In this document: in pieces, positions 1-7,695 of the stretch
How the letters are laid out: each line of letters begins with the position of its first letter
How positions within the stretch are numbered: position 1 is the first letter of the stretch
Assembly: GCA_934465535.1 (NCBI GenBank)
Contig: CAKSKV010000012.1
Location: 1 to 45,883, forward strand
From: an uncultured Clostridia bacterium
GTDB taxonomy: Bacteria; Bacillota; Clostridia; Christensenellales; QALW01
Direction of reading: 5' to 3'
Length of the DNA stretch: 45,883 bases
Notes under the pieces: model-generated
Told to the model about the DNA's origin: nothing
Databases searched by the model: none
The model's input: the letters and a program-made list of their open reading frames with translations, nothing else
Made by a program: the position numbers and the translations under genes

Positions 1-143
1 GTTTTCATAAGTGTACTCTTGCCAGAGCCGTTTTCCCCTACGATGCAGAGGTAGTCGCCTGCAAAGACCTCAAAATTGAGGTCTTGCAGAACGGGCTTCC
101 CATCATAGCCAACGCAGAGATTTTGACAAGTGAGCTGAGCCAT
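1..143 (-). CDS. znuC: Zinc ABC transporter ATPase, N-terminal part (cut by window edge)
   Basis: Only the first 47 codons are present; the gene runs off the left edge. The visible part has the beta-strand start of an ABC ATPase (QNLCVGYDGKPVLQDLNFEV) and a Walker A motif, GENGSGKST. The ATG at 143 has a GGGGG ribosome binding site and lies 12 bp after the zinc-binding lipoprotein gene on the same strand. It should therefore be the ATPase that powers import of the metal captured by that lipoprotein. A permease gene (znuB) is expected further left, outside the window. The ABC ATPase call is seen directly; zinc specificity is inferred from the neighbour. Confidence 0.88.
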   Translation of the reverse strand, partial: MAQLTCQNLCVGYDGKPVLQDLNFEVFAGDYLCIVGENGSGKSTLMK

Positions 144-155
144 AAACCTACCCCC

Positions 156-1664
156 TTAACCCAGTGCTTCTTTCAGCACGGAGAGGTTTTTCTCCATAAT
201 GGAAAGATAGGTCGTACCGTTTGCCACATCTTTAGAAGTGGTGGACTGCATAGAATCCATCGTCAGTACCTTTTGATTTTTCGCAGTCGTGTTCCGGACA
301 ATGGTTTCGGCAATCTTGTGCTGTGCGCCCTCGATGGTCAGTACGCAGGGCAATTTCAACTCGTCCACTTTCTTGGCAAGGAACGAAATGGTTTCAAAGC
401 TGGCTTCGGTTTCGGCAGAGCACCCCACAAAAGCGGCATAATAGCTCAGACCGTAATCGTCCACCATATAACGGAACGGGAAACGGTCACCAAACAGAAC
501 GGTCTTATAGGCCGCAGCATCCACGGCCGCCTGATAGTCTGCGTCAAGAGCAGACAGTTTCTTTACATAAGCATCGGAATTTGCGGAATAGGCGTCCTTG
601 TTATCAGGGTCAATCTCCTGCAAAGACTTGGAAATAGCATTTACAAGCACCTCGGCATTTTTCAAAGACAGCCAAACATGCTCATCTTTTTCTTCCTCGT
701 GCTCGTGACCCATCAGTTCATCAAGGATTTCATCAACAGTAAGCGCATCTTTCACAAAGAACGGATTGGTCTTGGAATCCATCAATGCGTCAAAGCTGTC
801 GTTGCCAAAGTAAATATGAAAATGTTCGGCTTCACCCGATTCGTGACCGTGGTCGTTGAACTGTACATATTTGGGAGCATCAGTACTGGTCGTTTCAAAC
901 TGATAACGGACGCTGCTGATTTTGCCCTCGTCATTCAGTTTCGGCTGATAACCGGCATAGGTGTATTCGGCAGAAACGGATTTTCCGTCTGTATAAGTAA
1001 AAGTAATTTTGTTTTCGTTAATCGTAATTTTGTTGGCGTCACACTGCCACGAAGTCTTATACTTCTGCAGATAGGTGTCTTTTGTGGTTGAGCTGTCCTC
1101 ATCCTCTTCCGCCTTATGTTCGCAGTATTCGTCCAAATCACCGTTCAACAGATAAGGGTACAGGGACTTCCACTCACCGGCGAAGTCCGAGAGGGTACGG
1201 TCCTTAATGTCGTCCTTTGTGATTTCTTCATCGTGACCGTGGTCATGGTCGTGTTCTTCCTCCTGCATACCCTCAACGGTTTCTTCCGTTTTCACGGAAT
1301 CGCCAAGGACATCCAGCAAATTGATGACCTTCATATTCTTGTTTGTGGCATTTTTCAGAGCATCGTCCACCCATTCGTCGGACTCGCCGCCCACATAGAT
1401 AAACAGGTCACAATCGGAAATCTTGACAATATCATCAGCGGTGGGCTGATAGCTATGCAGGTCAACACCGTTGTCCAGCAGCATAGTAATCTCAGCGTTG
1501 TCAGCCTTGTCACCGAGAATTTCTTTGACCCAGTCATATTCGGGGAAAATGGTGGTAACAATGCTCAGCTTATCAGTCTTATTCGTATCATTCTGCTTTC
1601 CGCAGCCGGCAAGAACGCCGACGAGCATCAAAAGCGCAAGCAGCATTGCGGTTATCTTTTTCAT
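156..1664 (-). CDS. znuA: Zinc-binding lipoprotein: ZnuA/AdcA fold with a nested ZinT domain
   Basis: Extracellular zinc-binding subunit of an ABC importer, 502 residues. The signal peptide ends in a lipobox (LAGC, Cys21). Residues about 30-145 are the N-terminal lobe of a ZnuA (cluster A-I) protein with the ligand-type histidine in DLHSYQPT (His70), followed by a His/Asp-rich loop (EHDHDHGHDEE). Residues about 149-318 are a complete ZinT/YodA-type domain, with the HFHIYFG motif near 281-287. The ZnuA fold then resumes at DEHVWLSLKNAEV (His329) and runs to the end. In streptococcal AdcA the ZinT domain is C-terminal; here it sits inside the His-rich loop. The usual third histidine of the C-lobe is replaced in FGDRFPFRYMVDDYGL. 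It belongs to the zur-like operon and is followed by znuC. Confidence 0.9.
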   Translation of the reverse strand: MKKITAMLLALLMLVGVLAGCGKQNDTNKTDKLSIVTTIFPEYDWVKEILGDKADNAEITMLLDNGVDLHSYQPTADDIVKISDCDLFIYVGGESDEWVDDALKNATNKNMKVINLLDVLGDSVKTEETVEGMQEEEHDHDHGHDEEITKDDIKDRTLSDFAGEWKSLYPYLLNGDLDEYCEHKAEEDEDSSTTKDTYLQKYKTSWQCDANKITINENKITFTYTDGKSVSAEYTYAGYQPKLNDEGKISSVRYQFETTSTDAPKYVQFNDHGHESGEAEHFHIYFGNDSFDALMDSKTNPFFVKDALTVDEILDELMGHEHEEEKDEHVWLSLKNAEVLVNAISKSLQEIDPDNKDAYSANSDAYVKKLSALDADYQAAVDAAAYKTVLFGDRFPFRYMVDDYGLSYYAAFVGCSAETEASFETISFLAKKVDELKLPCVLTIEGAQHKIAETIVRNTTAKNQKVLTMDSMQSTTSKDVANGTTYLSIMEKNLSVLKEALG

Positions 1665-1716
1665 AGGTTATATTTACCTCCGGATTATTATAAGAACTTA
1701 AAAATGGGCGCAAAAA

Positions 1717-1779
1717 TACAAGGGTAACGGCAACGCCGCAAAAGCCTATCCGCAAAAACAGATAGACTACACCCTTGTA
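1717..1779 (-). other. Inverted-repeat element, possible three-way-junction RNA, between the small membrane gene and znuA
   Basis: A perfect 9-bp inverted repeat (TACAAGGGT at 1717-1725, ACCCTTGTA at 1771-1779) encloses two smaller hairpins: CGGC-AAC-GCCG at 1728-1738 and CTATC/GATAG at 1746-1765. Together they can fold as a three-way junction in the minus-strand transcript. The element lies 14 bp after one operon gene and about 50 bp before the znuA start. There is only a five-base T stretch after the outer stem on the minus strand, so it may be a weak terminator, a processing or stability element, or a leader. Function unknown. Confidence 0.45.
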
Positions 1780-1793
1780 AAAGTTCCTATTTT

Positions 1794-2093
1794 TTAATCT
1801 GTCAGTTTAACCTTAAGTGAAACCAAAGTATAGCTTGGGGTAACATCTGCACAGGCAGAAATACTCCTGCACAGGGTATATGTAAACGCTGCGGCGAAAG
1901 CCACGGCGCAAACAGCTAAAGAGAGATTTTTGAGCGTATTTTCACATACGCTGATTTGATAACAAATCGGGCAGTTCTCGCCCACACAGTCGTGGTTTGC
2001 TTCTGCGGCAATATAGAGAGCAGAATAGAGCATGACAAAAAAGACCGCAACAGCGACTACCAAGGATATAATGCGCTTTTTCTTTGTCATCAT
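1794..2093 (-). CDS. Small Cys-rich membrane protein of the zinc operon
   Basis: About 99 residues. It has a basic start (MMTKKKRI), a first membrane segment (SLVVAVAVFFVMLYSALYIA), a short external loop with HDCVGENCPIC and a further Cys (ISVCENTL), and a second membrane segment (LSLAVCAVAFAAAFTY). The Cys/His cluster between two helices resembles a metal site, but I do not recognise a characterised family. The start is chosen at the ATG at 2093, 5 bases after GGAGG; the ATG at 2090 is the alternative. Its ribosome binding site overlaps the end of the upstream Fur-family gene and znuA follows, so it is co-transcribed. A role in zinc sensing or handling is inference from context only. Confidence 0.75.
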   Translation of the reverse strand: MMTKKKRIISLVVAVAVFFVMLYSALYIAAEANHDCVGENCPICYQISVCENTLKNLSLAVCAVAFAAAFTYTLCRSISACADVTPSYTLVSLKVKLTD

Positions 2094-2105
2094 GCTCACC
2101 TCCTG

Positions 2106-2498
2106 CTATTTTCTGCAACCCTCACAAATGCCGTAGAGGATTGTTTCGGTCTTTTCAATCTGGAATCCCGTGTTTCTTAAAGTGTTTTGAATCAGTTGTG
2201 TTGTGTCTGCTTCATCCAAGTGGATGCTTTTTCCGCAGACTCGGCAGGAAAGATGCAAATGCTCCCTACATTCCTTTGCCGCAATATATTGATAATAGAC
2301 TTCTCTGGTATTCTCTCGGATACTGCGTTTCAGTATACCATCTTCCTCCAAAGCGGATAGATTACGATAAACAGCGCTAATGCTGATGTTATCTGCCGTC
2401 AGTGCGTCGGCTATCTGCCGTGCGGTCATCTGTTCGTCTGTATGCTCTGAAAGATATTCTAAAAGCCGCTTGCGCTGCCGTGTCAGATACTTTGCCAT
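2106..2498 (-). CDS. zur: Fur-family metalloregulator, probably Zur
   Basis: A 130-residue Fur-family repressor. The N-terminal winged helix includes MTARQIADAL and the recognition-helix region SAVYRNLSALEEDGILKRS. The C-terminal dimer domain has EHLHLSCRVCGKSIHLDE and a second pair in GICEGCRK, giving two CxxC motifs of the structural zinc site. The start is the ATG at 2498 with GGAGGTG just upstream; a longer reading from 2531 has no ribosome binding site. It is the first gene of an operon with the small membrane protein, the zinc-binding lipoprotein and znuC, which argues for zinc-dependent repression of uptake (Zur) rather than iron or peroxide sensing. Two dyads around its promoter look like its own operators. 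Confidence 0.88.
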   Translation of the reverse strand: MAKYLTRQRKRLLEYLSEHTDEQMTARQIADALTADNISISAVYRNLSALEEDGILKRSIRENTREVYYQYIAAKECREHLHLSCRVCGKSIHLDEADTTQLIQNTLRNTGFQIEKTETILYGICEGCRK

Positions 2499-2511
2499 CA
2501 GCTGCACCTCC

Positions 2512-2534
2512 AATTTGCAACTTGTTCGCAAATT
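2512..2534. promoter_or_regulatory. Putative Zur operator, downstream copy
   Basis: A 23-bp dyad of AATTTGCAA and TTCGCAAATT-type arms (8 of 9 positions symmetric, 5-bp centre). It lies between the -10 box and the ribosome binding site of the Fur-family gene, where a bound repressor would block transcription. A second dyad of the same type overlaps the -35 box. The match to the regulator is inferred from position. Confidence 0.65.
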
Positions 2535-2563
2535 ATTATACTACGCTGTTTTGAGTTTGTCAA
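2535..2563 (-). promoter_or_regulatory. Promoter of the zur-znu operon
   Basis: On the minus strand TTGACA (2558-2563) and TATAAT (2535-2540) are separated by exactly 17 bp: a perfect consensus housekeeping promoter. Such a strong promoter is expected to need repression, in keeping with the dyads on both sides. Confidence 0.9.
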
Positions 2564-2585
2564 TATGCGAATTGGCCGCAAATTG
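2561..2585. promoter_or_regulatory. Putative Zur operator, upstream copy
   Basis: A 25-bp dyad, CAATATGCG and CGCAAATTG with a 7-bp centre (8 of 9 positions symmetric). It shares the half-site (A)ATTTGCG with the dyad at 2512-2534 and overlaps the -35 box. Confidence 0.65.
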
Positions 2586-2598
2586 AAGTAAAGCTATA

Positions 2599-2624
2599 GG
2601 GCCGCACCATACTTGGTACAGCCC
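2599..2624 (-). terminator. Hairpin after the TnpV gene
   Basis: An 11-bp stem with a few G-T pairs (GGGCTGTACCA / TGGTGCGGCCC on the minus strand) and a 4-base loop, about 30 bp after the TnpV stop. The T-tract that follows is poor, so it is a weak terminator candidate. Confidence 0.4.
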
Positions 2625-2653
2625 TGTGACTTAGCAAAGAATAATTTCGGTGT

Positions 2654-3007
2654 TTACGATTTTGTTGCACGATTACGAATGTTGTTCATTCTGCCGATCC
2701 ACGCCATTGGATTAGTAGCTTTCAGACCTTCGGTAATATTCTCGGCTTCTGCCATCTGCTTTACCAGCCGAGAAAACATCGCTTCCGCCTGACGATCAAT
2801 GTCAGCAAGGTAACTGCTCGGCTTTCCGCTGGTGAGCAGGGAGGTATATAGTGCCCTGCGGTGGGTTTTGAGATAATGCCGGTGCCGTTGCCCCCAGACG
2901 CCGATGTGCACCTCAGGTTCCTCCGGCAGTTTCAGACAGGGCAGATAATAGTCCCCTTGCAGCTCATACCAAAGTCCGTTCTGCTCATTGTAAATGTACT
3001 TCTCCAT
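2654..3007 (-). CDS. tnpV: Transposon-encoded TnpV-type protein
   Basis: A 117-residue protein that starts MEKYIYNEQNGLWYELQGDY and contains the conserved stretch GQRHRHYLKTHRR, the pattern of the TnpV family found in Tn4451-like and other clostridial mobile elements. Its function is not established. The start at 3007 has GGAGG 8 bases upstream; a reading from 3022 lacks a better signal. It marks the AT-richer left 3 kb, including the zinc cassette, as probable mobile DNA. The element boundary should lie between here and the phosphoglucomutase gene ending at 3204. Confidence 0.85.
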   Translation of the reverse strand: MEKYIYNEQNGLWYELQGDYYLPCLKLPEEPEVHIGVWGQRHRHYLKTHRRALYTSLLTSGKPSSYLADIDRQAEAMFSRLVKQMAEAENITEGLKATNPMAWIGRMNNIRNRATKS

Positions 3008-3072
3008 TTTGTAATCCTCCAATATGATTGTTTTTTACCTACAATCCAATCATTCCGGCCGATTACAAAAGC

Positions 3073-3107
3073 CGAAGGAGGCACTTCCTTACGAAGTGCC
3101 CCCTTCG
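3073..3107. repeat. Long inverted repeat at the left mobile/chromosome junction
   Basis: Two 14-base arms (CGAAGGAGGCACTT and AAGTGCCCCCTTCG) with one mismatch and a 7-base loop. On the plus strand it is followed by a T-run (3117-3123). No plus-strand gene ends here, so it is either a terminator for a transcript of the mobile side or part of an element end. Confidence 0.55.
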
Positions 3108-3203
3108 CACACTCTGCTTTTTTATTATATTCTCCTAATAATAACGCAAATAAGGCTCGGACACAAAATCCGATGTCTGCCGAAACAGAGCGCAAGGCGG
3201 CCA

Positions 3204-4904
3204 TTAAAGCCCTACAACCGCACGCACGCTTTCTTCCAGCTCCTCAAGCGCCTTTTGCGCCTCTGCTGCATTTTGCCCCTTTACCGCAAGATATACCTTT
3301 AGCTTAGGCTCGGTGCCCGACGGCCGCACACAGGCCCAGCCGCCCTCCAGCTCGTAATAAAGCACATTGCTTTTGGGCAGATCAAGCGCGCTTTCGCTGT
3401 TATTGCAAAGATCCGTGCGCACGCCGGTATTATAGTTGCGCACCGCCTTTACTCTGCGGCTTCCGAAGCTTTCGATGCGCTCTGAGCAAAGCCTTGCCAT
3501 AGTGTCCTTTATGCGGGCTATGCCCTCCATGCCCGAAAGGGTAAAGGAGATCGTTTTTTCCTTCCAATAGCCCAAGCGGGCGTATATATCCTCCAGCCCG
3601 TCCAAAAGAGTCTTTCCCTGAGCCGCCAGCCCGCAGGCGGTCTGTGCAAGCAGCATGCAGGTGACCACGCCGTCCTTATCCCGCGCATGTGTGCCCACAA
3701 GATAGCCGTAGCTTTCCTCAAAGCCGAACAGATAGGTATGCTCGCCCGTCTGCTCATACTCCTTGATCTTTTCGCCTATGAACTTAAAGCCGGTAAGCAC
3801 CTCCACCGTCTCCACGCCGTAGCTCTGCGCAACGGCACGGGCAAGCTCGCTTGTAACTATGGTTTTTATGAATACCCCGTTTTTCGGCAGGGTCCCCGCC
3901 TCTTTTTTGGCCTTTAACAGCCCGTCCAGCAGCACGCAGCCCAGCTGGTTCCCGGTAAGGGGAACATAATCGCCGTTTTTGTCACGCACCGCCACGCCCA
4001 CACGGTCGCAGTCCGGATCGGTGCCCACAACAAGCCGGGCTCCCGTTTTTTTTGCGTAGTCAATGGCCATGGACAGCGCCTCGATATTTTCCGGGTTCGG
4101 GCTTTTTACGGTGGAAAAATCGCCGTCGGGCTGCGCCTGCGCCTCAAGCAGCTGCACCCCTGTAAGTCCAAGCTCCTTAAAGGCGCGGCACACCGGCTTG
4201 CAGCCCGAACCGTGGATGGGGGTATACACGATTTTTATATCCCGGCAGGCGGCAATTGTTTTTTTGTCTATAAGGGGCAGCACCGCCTCAAAATACGCGT
4301 CGTCCAAATCCTCTCCCACAAGCTGTATCAGTCCCCGGCTCACGGCAGTATCAAAATCCATGCTCTTTATGCCGAAATAGCTTTCCTTTTCTATGCGCGA
4401 AAGCATATCCGCCGCCGGTTCAAGGGAAAGCTGCGCTCCGTCCTGACCGTAAACCTTATAGCCGTTATACTCCTTGGGATTGTGGCTTGCCGTTATCATT
4501 ATTCCGGCAAAGGCATGATAATGCCGCACCGCAAAGGAAAGCAGCGGTACGGGCCGCAGCTGGCTGCAAAGGTAGCTGTGCACACCGTGATATGCCAGTA
4601 TCTGTGCGGCAAGGCAGGCAAACTCCCGGCTTCTGTGACGGGAATCATAGCTTATGGCCACTCCCTCCTGCTGCTTTTTGCAGGCGCATACATATCCCGC
4701 AAGCCCCAGAGTGGCTCTGCCCACGGTATATTCGTTCATGCCGTTGCTGCCAAGGCGCAGTATCCCGCGCATACCGGCCGTACCGAACTCAAGATCGGTA
4801 TAAAAGCGCTCCTTTTTCTCCTGCTCGCTCAATGAAAGCAGCTCCTGCTTCTGCTGCGGGGTCACATTTTCAACCCAGCGCTCATACTCCTTTTGATAAT
4901 CCAT
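3204..4904 (-). CDS. pgcA: Phosphoglucomutase/phosphomannomutase (alpha-D-phosphohexomutase)
   Basis: A 566-residue cytoplasmic enzyme that interconverts glucose-1-phosphate and glucose-6-phosphate. The four family signatures are in order: the phosphoserine loop TASHNPKEYNGYKVYG, the metal loop GTDPDCDRVG, the sugar loop GFEESYGYLVG, and the phosphate-binding loop VRPSGTEPKLKVYL near the C-terminus. The length fits the Firmicute PgcA type. It is the last gene of a likely five-gene minus-strand run that begins with galT, so it completes the Leloir route by feeding galactose-derived glucose-1-phosphate into glycolysis and cell-wall sugars. The start at 4904 has GGAAAGGAAA upstream. Confidence 0.93.
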   Translation of the reverse strand: MDYQKEYERWVENVTPQQKQELLSLSEQEKKERFYTDLEFGTAGMRGILRLGSNGMNEYTVGRATLGLAGYVCACKKQQEGVAISYDSRHRSREFACLAAQILAYHGVHSYLCSQLRPVPLLSFAVRHYHAFAGIMITASHNPKEYNGYKVYGQDGAQLSLEPAADMLSRIEKESYFGIKSMDFDTAVSRGLIQLVGEDLDDAYFEAVLPLIDKKTIAACRDIKIVYTPIHGSGCKPVCRAFKELGLTGVQLLEAQAQPDGDFSTVKSPNPENIEALSMAIDYAKKTGARLVVGTDPDCDRVGVAVRDKNGDYVPLTGNQLGCVLLDGLLKAKKEAGTLPKNGVFIKTIVTSELARAVAQSYGVETVEVLTGFKFIGEKIKEYEQTGEHTYLFGFEESYGYLVGTHARDKDGVVTCMLLAQTACGLAAQGKTLLDGLEDIYARLGYWKEKTISFTLSGMEGIARIKDTMARLCSERIESFGSRRVKAVRNYNTGVRTDLCNNSESALDLPKSNVLYYELEGGWACVRPSGTEPKLKVYLAVKGQNAAEAQKALEELEESVRAVVGL

Positions 4905-5002
4905 TTTTTCTGTTTCCTTTCCGGATCCCGCGATCCCTTTTGCCGTATTGCCGCGCGGCGGCGGCTTTTGATCATAATTTCGGTTTGTTCTCTCTGCGTC
5001 CC

Positions 5003-5845
5003 TCAGGCACCGTCCGGCTCCGCTCCGGGGTCATCCCCGTATTCGCAGGGTGCCGAAGCAGAAGAAAGCGCGATGCTGTAAAGACGGCTTCTGCTGTCCT
5101 GAAGCGCCACCTCCACCGGAATATCCGCCCCCGCGCATTCAAGCACTTCCTTTACGGTATCAAAGGCAAGCTGCGCGGTATTGTTCTGCTGGGAAAGGTG
5201 GCAAAGCACCGCCTGACACAGCCCCTTATCCGCCAGATGCTTAAGCGCCTGCGCGCAGTCCCTGTTGCTTAAATGGCCGCGGCTTCCCATTATCCTGCGC
5301 TTGAGCGTGAAGGGATACGGCCCCTGCGCCAGCATCTGCTCATCGTGATTGCTCTCAAGACACACAAGCTGCGCCCCCTCAAGGCAGGAAAGCAGCTGCG
5401 CCGTCATATGCCCTATATCGGTGGCTATGCACACCCGGCAAAGCCCGCAGCTTATGCTGTACCCCACCGATTCCGCAGCATCGTGCGGAGTTGCAAAAGC
5501 CGTTATGCTCAGCTCATTGATATAAAAGCTGCCCCCCGTGCGAAAAAGCGTAAAGCGGGAGCGGTCCGCCTTTGGAAAGCGCCTGAGCACCGCCTCCATA
5601 GTGGCTTGGTTACAATATATGCACGCATCCGTGCGCTTAAGCAGCACCTCAAGGGCGGAAATATGGTCTATATGCTCATGGGTAAGCAGTATTGCGGTTA
5701 TATGGCAGAGATCCACCCCTATTTCGGCAAGCCTTTGCGCAATATTCTTGGCGGTGGTTCCGGCATCTACAAGTATTGCGGTATGCTCTCCCAGTATAAA
5801 ATGGCAGTTGCCCTTTGAACCGCTGGCAATGGAACAGTAAAGCAT
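5003..5845 (-). CDS. yycJ: MBL-fold metallo-hydrolase, YycJ/WalJ type
   Basis: A 280-residue metallo-beta-lactamase-fold protein. It starts MLYCSIASGSKGNCHFI, has the metal-binding motif LLTHEHIDHI near residue 55-64, a further ligand region ATDIGHMT, and the C-terminal CHLSQQNNT typical of the YycJ/WalJ group. Family members are nucleases or phosphodiesterases linked in Bacillus to the WalK region and DNA metabolism; the exact substrate is not settled. It lies 98 bp before pgcA and 54 bp after a membrane protein gene, on the same strand. Confidence 0.87.
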   Translation of the reverse strand: MLYCSIASGSKGNCHFILGEHTAILVDAGTTAKNIAQRLAEIGVDLCHITAILLTHEHIDHISALEVLLKRTDACIYCNQATMEAVLRRFPKADRSRFTLFRTGGSFYINELSITAFATPHDAAESVGYSISCGLCRVCIATDIGHMTAQLLSCLEGAQLVCLESNHDEQMLAQGPYPFTLKRRIMGSRGHLSNRDCAQALKHLADKGLCQAVLCHLSQQNNTAQLAFDTVKEVLECAGADIPVEVALQDSRSRLYSIALSSASAPCEYGDDPGAEPDGA

Positions 5846-5899
5846 TGTATTATTTCTCCGCGGCGCACCCGGCGCCGTAATGATTGTATTTTATGCCGA

Positions 5900-6766
5900 T
5901 TATTTTTCTTCCGGCTTTGCGGCGTCCTGCCGCTTTTCTCTGCCGGAGCGCTCTTCATGATCGGAAAGGGAGGGGGAATTGTATATCTCCAAAAGCCGGT
6001 TTGCAAATTCCTCAGTGGTGTTCTGGGGCAGCGGAATATCCTCCGAGCGCACACATTCGCCGTAGCCCCTGCTGATATGACAGTTGAGCCGCAAACAGTC
6101 GCAGCCGCAGCTTCGTTTAAGCTCTGCGTTGTAAAGTGTTCTTCTGCCCGCACTGAGGCTTATCATGCGTCCGGCCGAAAGCACTCCGCGCCGGGAAAGC
6201 ACTATGTATCTGTCCCCGCCGAAAAGACGGCAAAGATGATAGTTGAAAAACACCCGCACCACGGGCAGCGCAAGAAGAGTAAGCGCGGCAAACACCACTA
6301 AGGCAATAAAGAAGCCTCCCGCCTCGGACACAGAGCCCGGAGCGGACACCGCAAGCCCGCCCGCAAGTGCGCAGAAGGCCGCAGCCCCGGCAAAAATCGA
6401 GGAGACCGCAGGTCTTCGGTGCGCCGCCATTTTGCGGTTGAAGCGATAAAGGTAGCGGTCGTTGTATTCCAGCACCGCCACGGTTTCCTCAAGAAGAGAA
6501 TTTATTTTTTCCTGCCGTGCAATAAGCACTATCAGCGCAGCGGTAAGCGCCGCCGCCGCTGCCGCCGGTATCAGTACAACGGCGGCAAAGCCGTCCTTGG
6601 AAAAAACTATGTAAACATAAATAAGCACGGGGATCATCAGCGTAAGCAGCGCTGCGCACAGGGCAATAAAGAAGCTTCTTTTTCTCAGGGGCGCTATTGA
6701 CTTATACCGCGCGCGCACGCTTCGGTTTTTTTCGCCCGCTTCCGGGCTATTTGCCGTGTTTCTCAT
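5900..6766 (-). CDS. Four-helix membrane protein, paralogue of its neighbour
   Basis: 288 residues. A basic hydrophilic start is followed by two pairs of membrane segments (FFIALCAALLTLMIPVLIYV and VVLIPAAAAAALTAALIVLI; then two near SSIFAGAAAFCALAGG and FIALVVFAALTLLALP). A soluble C-terminal domain with FGGDRYIVLSRRGVL and ALKRSCGCDCLRLNC-like Cys richness follows. The layout is reminiscent of YcxB-like membrane proteins, but I cannot assign a family with confidence. The start at 6766 has GGGAG 8 bases upstream. The next upstream gene has the same layout and length, so the two look like an old tandem duplication within the galT operon. Confidence 0.72.
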   Translation of the reverse strand: MRNTANSPEAGEKNRSVRARYKSIAPLRKRSFFIALCAALLTLMIPVLIYVYIVFSKDGFAAVVLIPAAAAAALTAALIVLIARQEKINSLLEETVAVLEYNDRYLYRFNRKMAAHRRPAVSSIFAGAAAFCALAGGLAVSAPGSVSEAGGFFIALVVFAALTLLALPVVRVFFNYHLCRLFGGDRYIVLSRRGVLSAGRMISLSAGRRTLYNAELKRSCGCDCLRLNCHISRGYGECVRSEDIPLPQNTTEEFANRLLEIYNSPSLSDHEERSGREKRQDAAKPEEK

Positions 6767-6795
6767 TTTCCGCACTCCCGTTTTTTGCAAACCGT

Positions 6796-7683
6796 TTATT
6801 TTTCATTGTCCGCCGTCCGCTCCGGCGCGGCTTCCCGCCCGTCCGCATTTTGCGTATTTTCCGTATTTCCTGCATTTTGTGCATTTTCTGCATTCTGCTG
6901 CTCAAAATGCGCCTTCAGTCCGGATATAAAAGCTTCCGTTTCTTCTTTTTTATCCTCCGGCACATCGATGGAAAGAGTATTTATATTGTTTTTAAGCTGC
7001 AGCCCCAAAAACAGGCGCGAACCGTCGGGGCTGGTATGCACATCGTATACGGCGTTTCTTACGCCGTCAAGCCGAAGCCCGATGCCCCTTATATACAGCG
7101 CGTTATGACAAAGCCTGAAGCCGCAATCCCCGCCCATATCGTCCCAGTGCAGCGCCGCGCAGTCCAGCGCTAAGGCGCCGGAAAGCAGAAACACAAACGC
7201 CGCAATGCATATTGCCGCCTCCGTCTGCGCCTTTGCCCATACAAGCAGCAGCGTGCCTATAAGCGCCGATGCGGCAAAAAGCACGCACAGCGGGCGCACG
7301 CAGCTCATAAACAGCGAGCTGCCGCCCTCCTTTTGCGGAAGCTGCCAGCAAAGCAGCGTAAGCCGCCGGGCAAGCTCCCTGTCCGCCATGAACTTGCGCA
7401 GCACCGTAAGATATATTATAAGCGCGGGCAGCACCGTGACCGCCAGAACGGGAACAAGATACGCCGCAGCCTCCTGCGCGCCCGCCTGCCGGATAAGCAC
7501 GGGCAGCGCCAGCACTGCAAGCGCCGCAAATGCCATGGCTATGCAGTAAGGGCGCACCCGCCTGCGGCCCGAGGAGGCCTTTACCGCCGCCTTGCCGCCC
7601 TCTGCGCCGTTTTTCCCGCCGCCGCGGATATTCTCATTGCTTTGCGCGTTTTCCGGCGCGCCGCTTTTGCCGTCAGTATGCAT
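6796..7683 (-). CDS. Four-helix membrane protein with Asn-rich tail
   Basis: 295 residues. A charged Gly-rich N-terminus, membrane segments at about 48-65, 72-95, 128-148 and 152-172, then a soluble domain (FRLCHNALYIRGIGLRLDGV) ending NTLSIDVPEDKKEETEAFI. The tail is low complexity (NAENAQNAGNTENTQNAD), encoded by an imperfect DNA repeat near 6850-6900. Its arrangement matches the downstream neighbour. The strong GGAGGGG site and the 12-bp gap after galT show translational coupling to the galactose gene. I do not recognise the function; a YcxB/PH-like C-terminal domain is possible. Confidence 0.72.
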   Translation of the reverse strand: MHTDGKSGAPENAQSNENIRGGGKNGAEGGKAAVKASSGRRRVRPYCIAMAFAALAVLALPVLIRQAGAQEAAAYLVPVLAVTVLPALIIYLTVLRKFMADRELARRLTLLCWQLPQKEGGSSLFMSCVRPLCVLFAASALIGTLLLVWAKAQTEAAICIAAFVFLLSGALALDCAALHWDDMGGDCGFRLCHNALYIRGIGLRLDGVRNAVYDVHTSPDGSRLFLGLQLKNNINTLSIDVPEDKKEETEAFISGLKAHFEQQNAENAQNAGNTENTQNADGREAAPERTADNEK

Positions 7684-7695
7684 ACGCCCCTCCGT

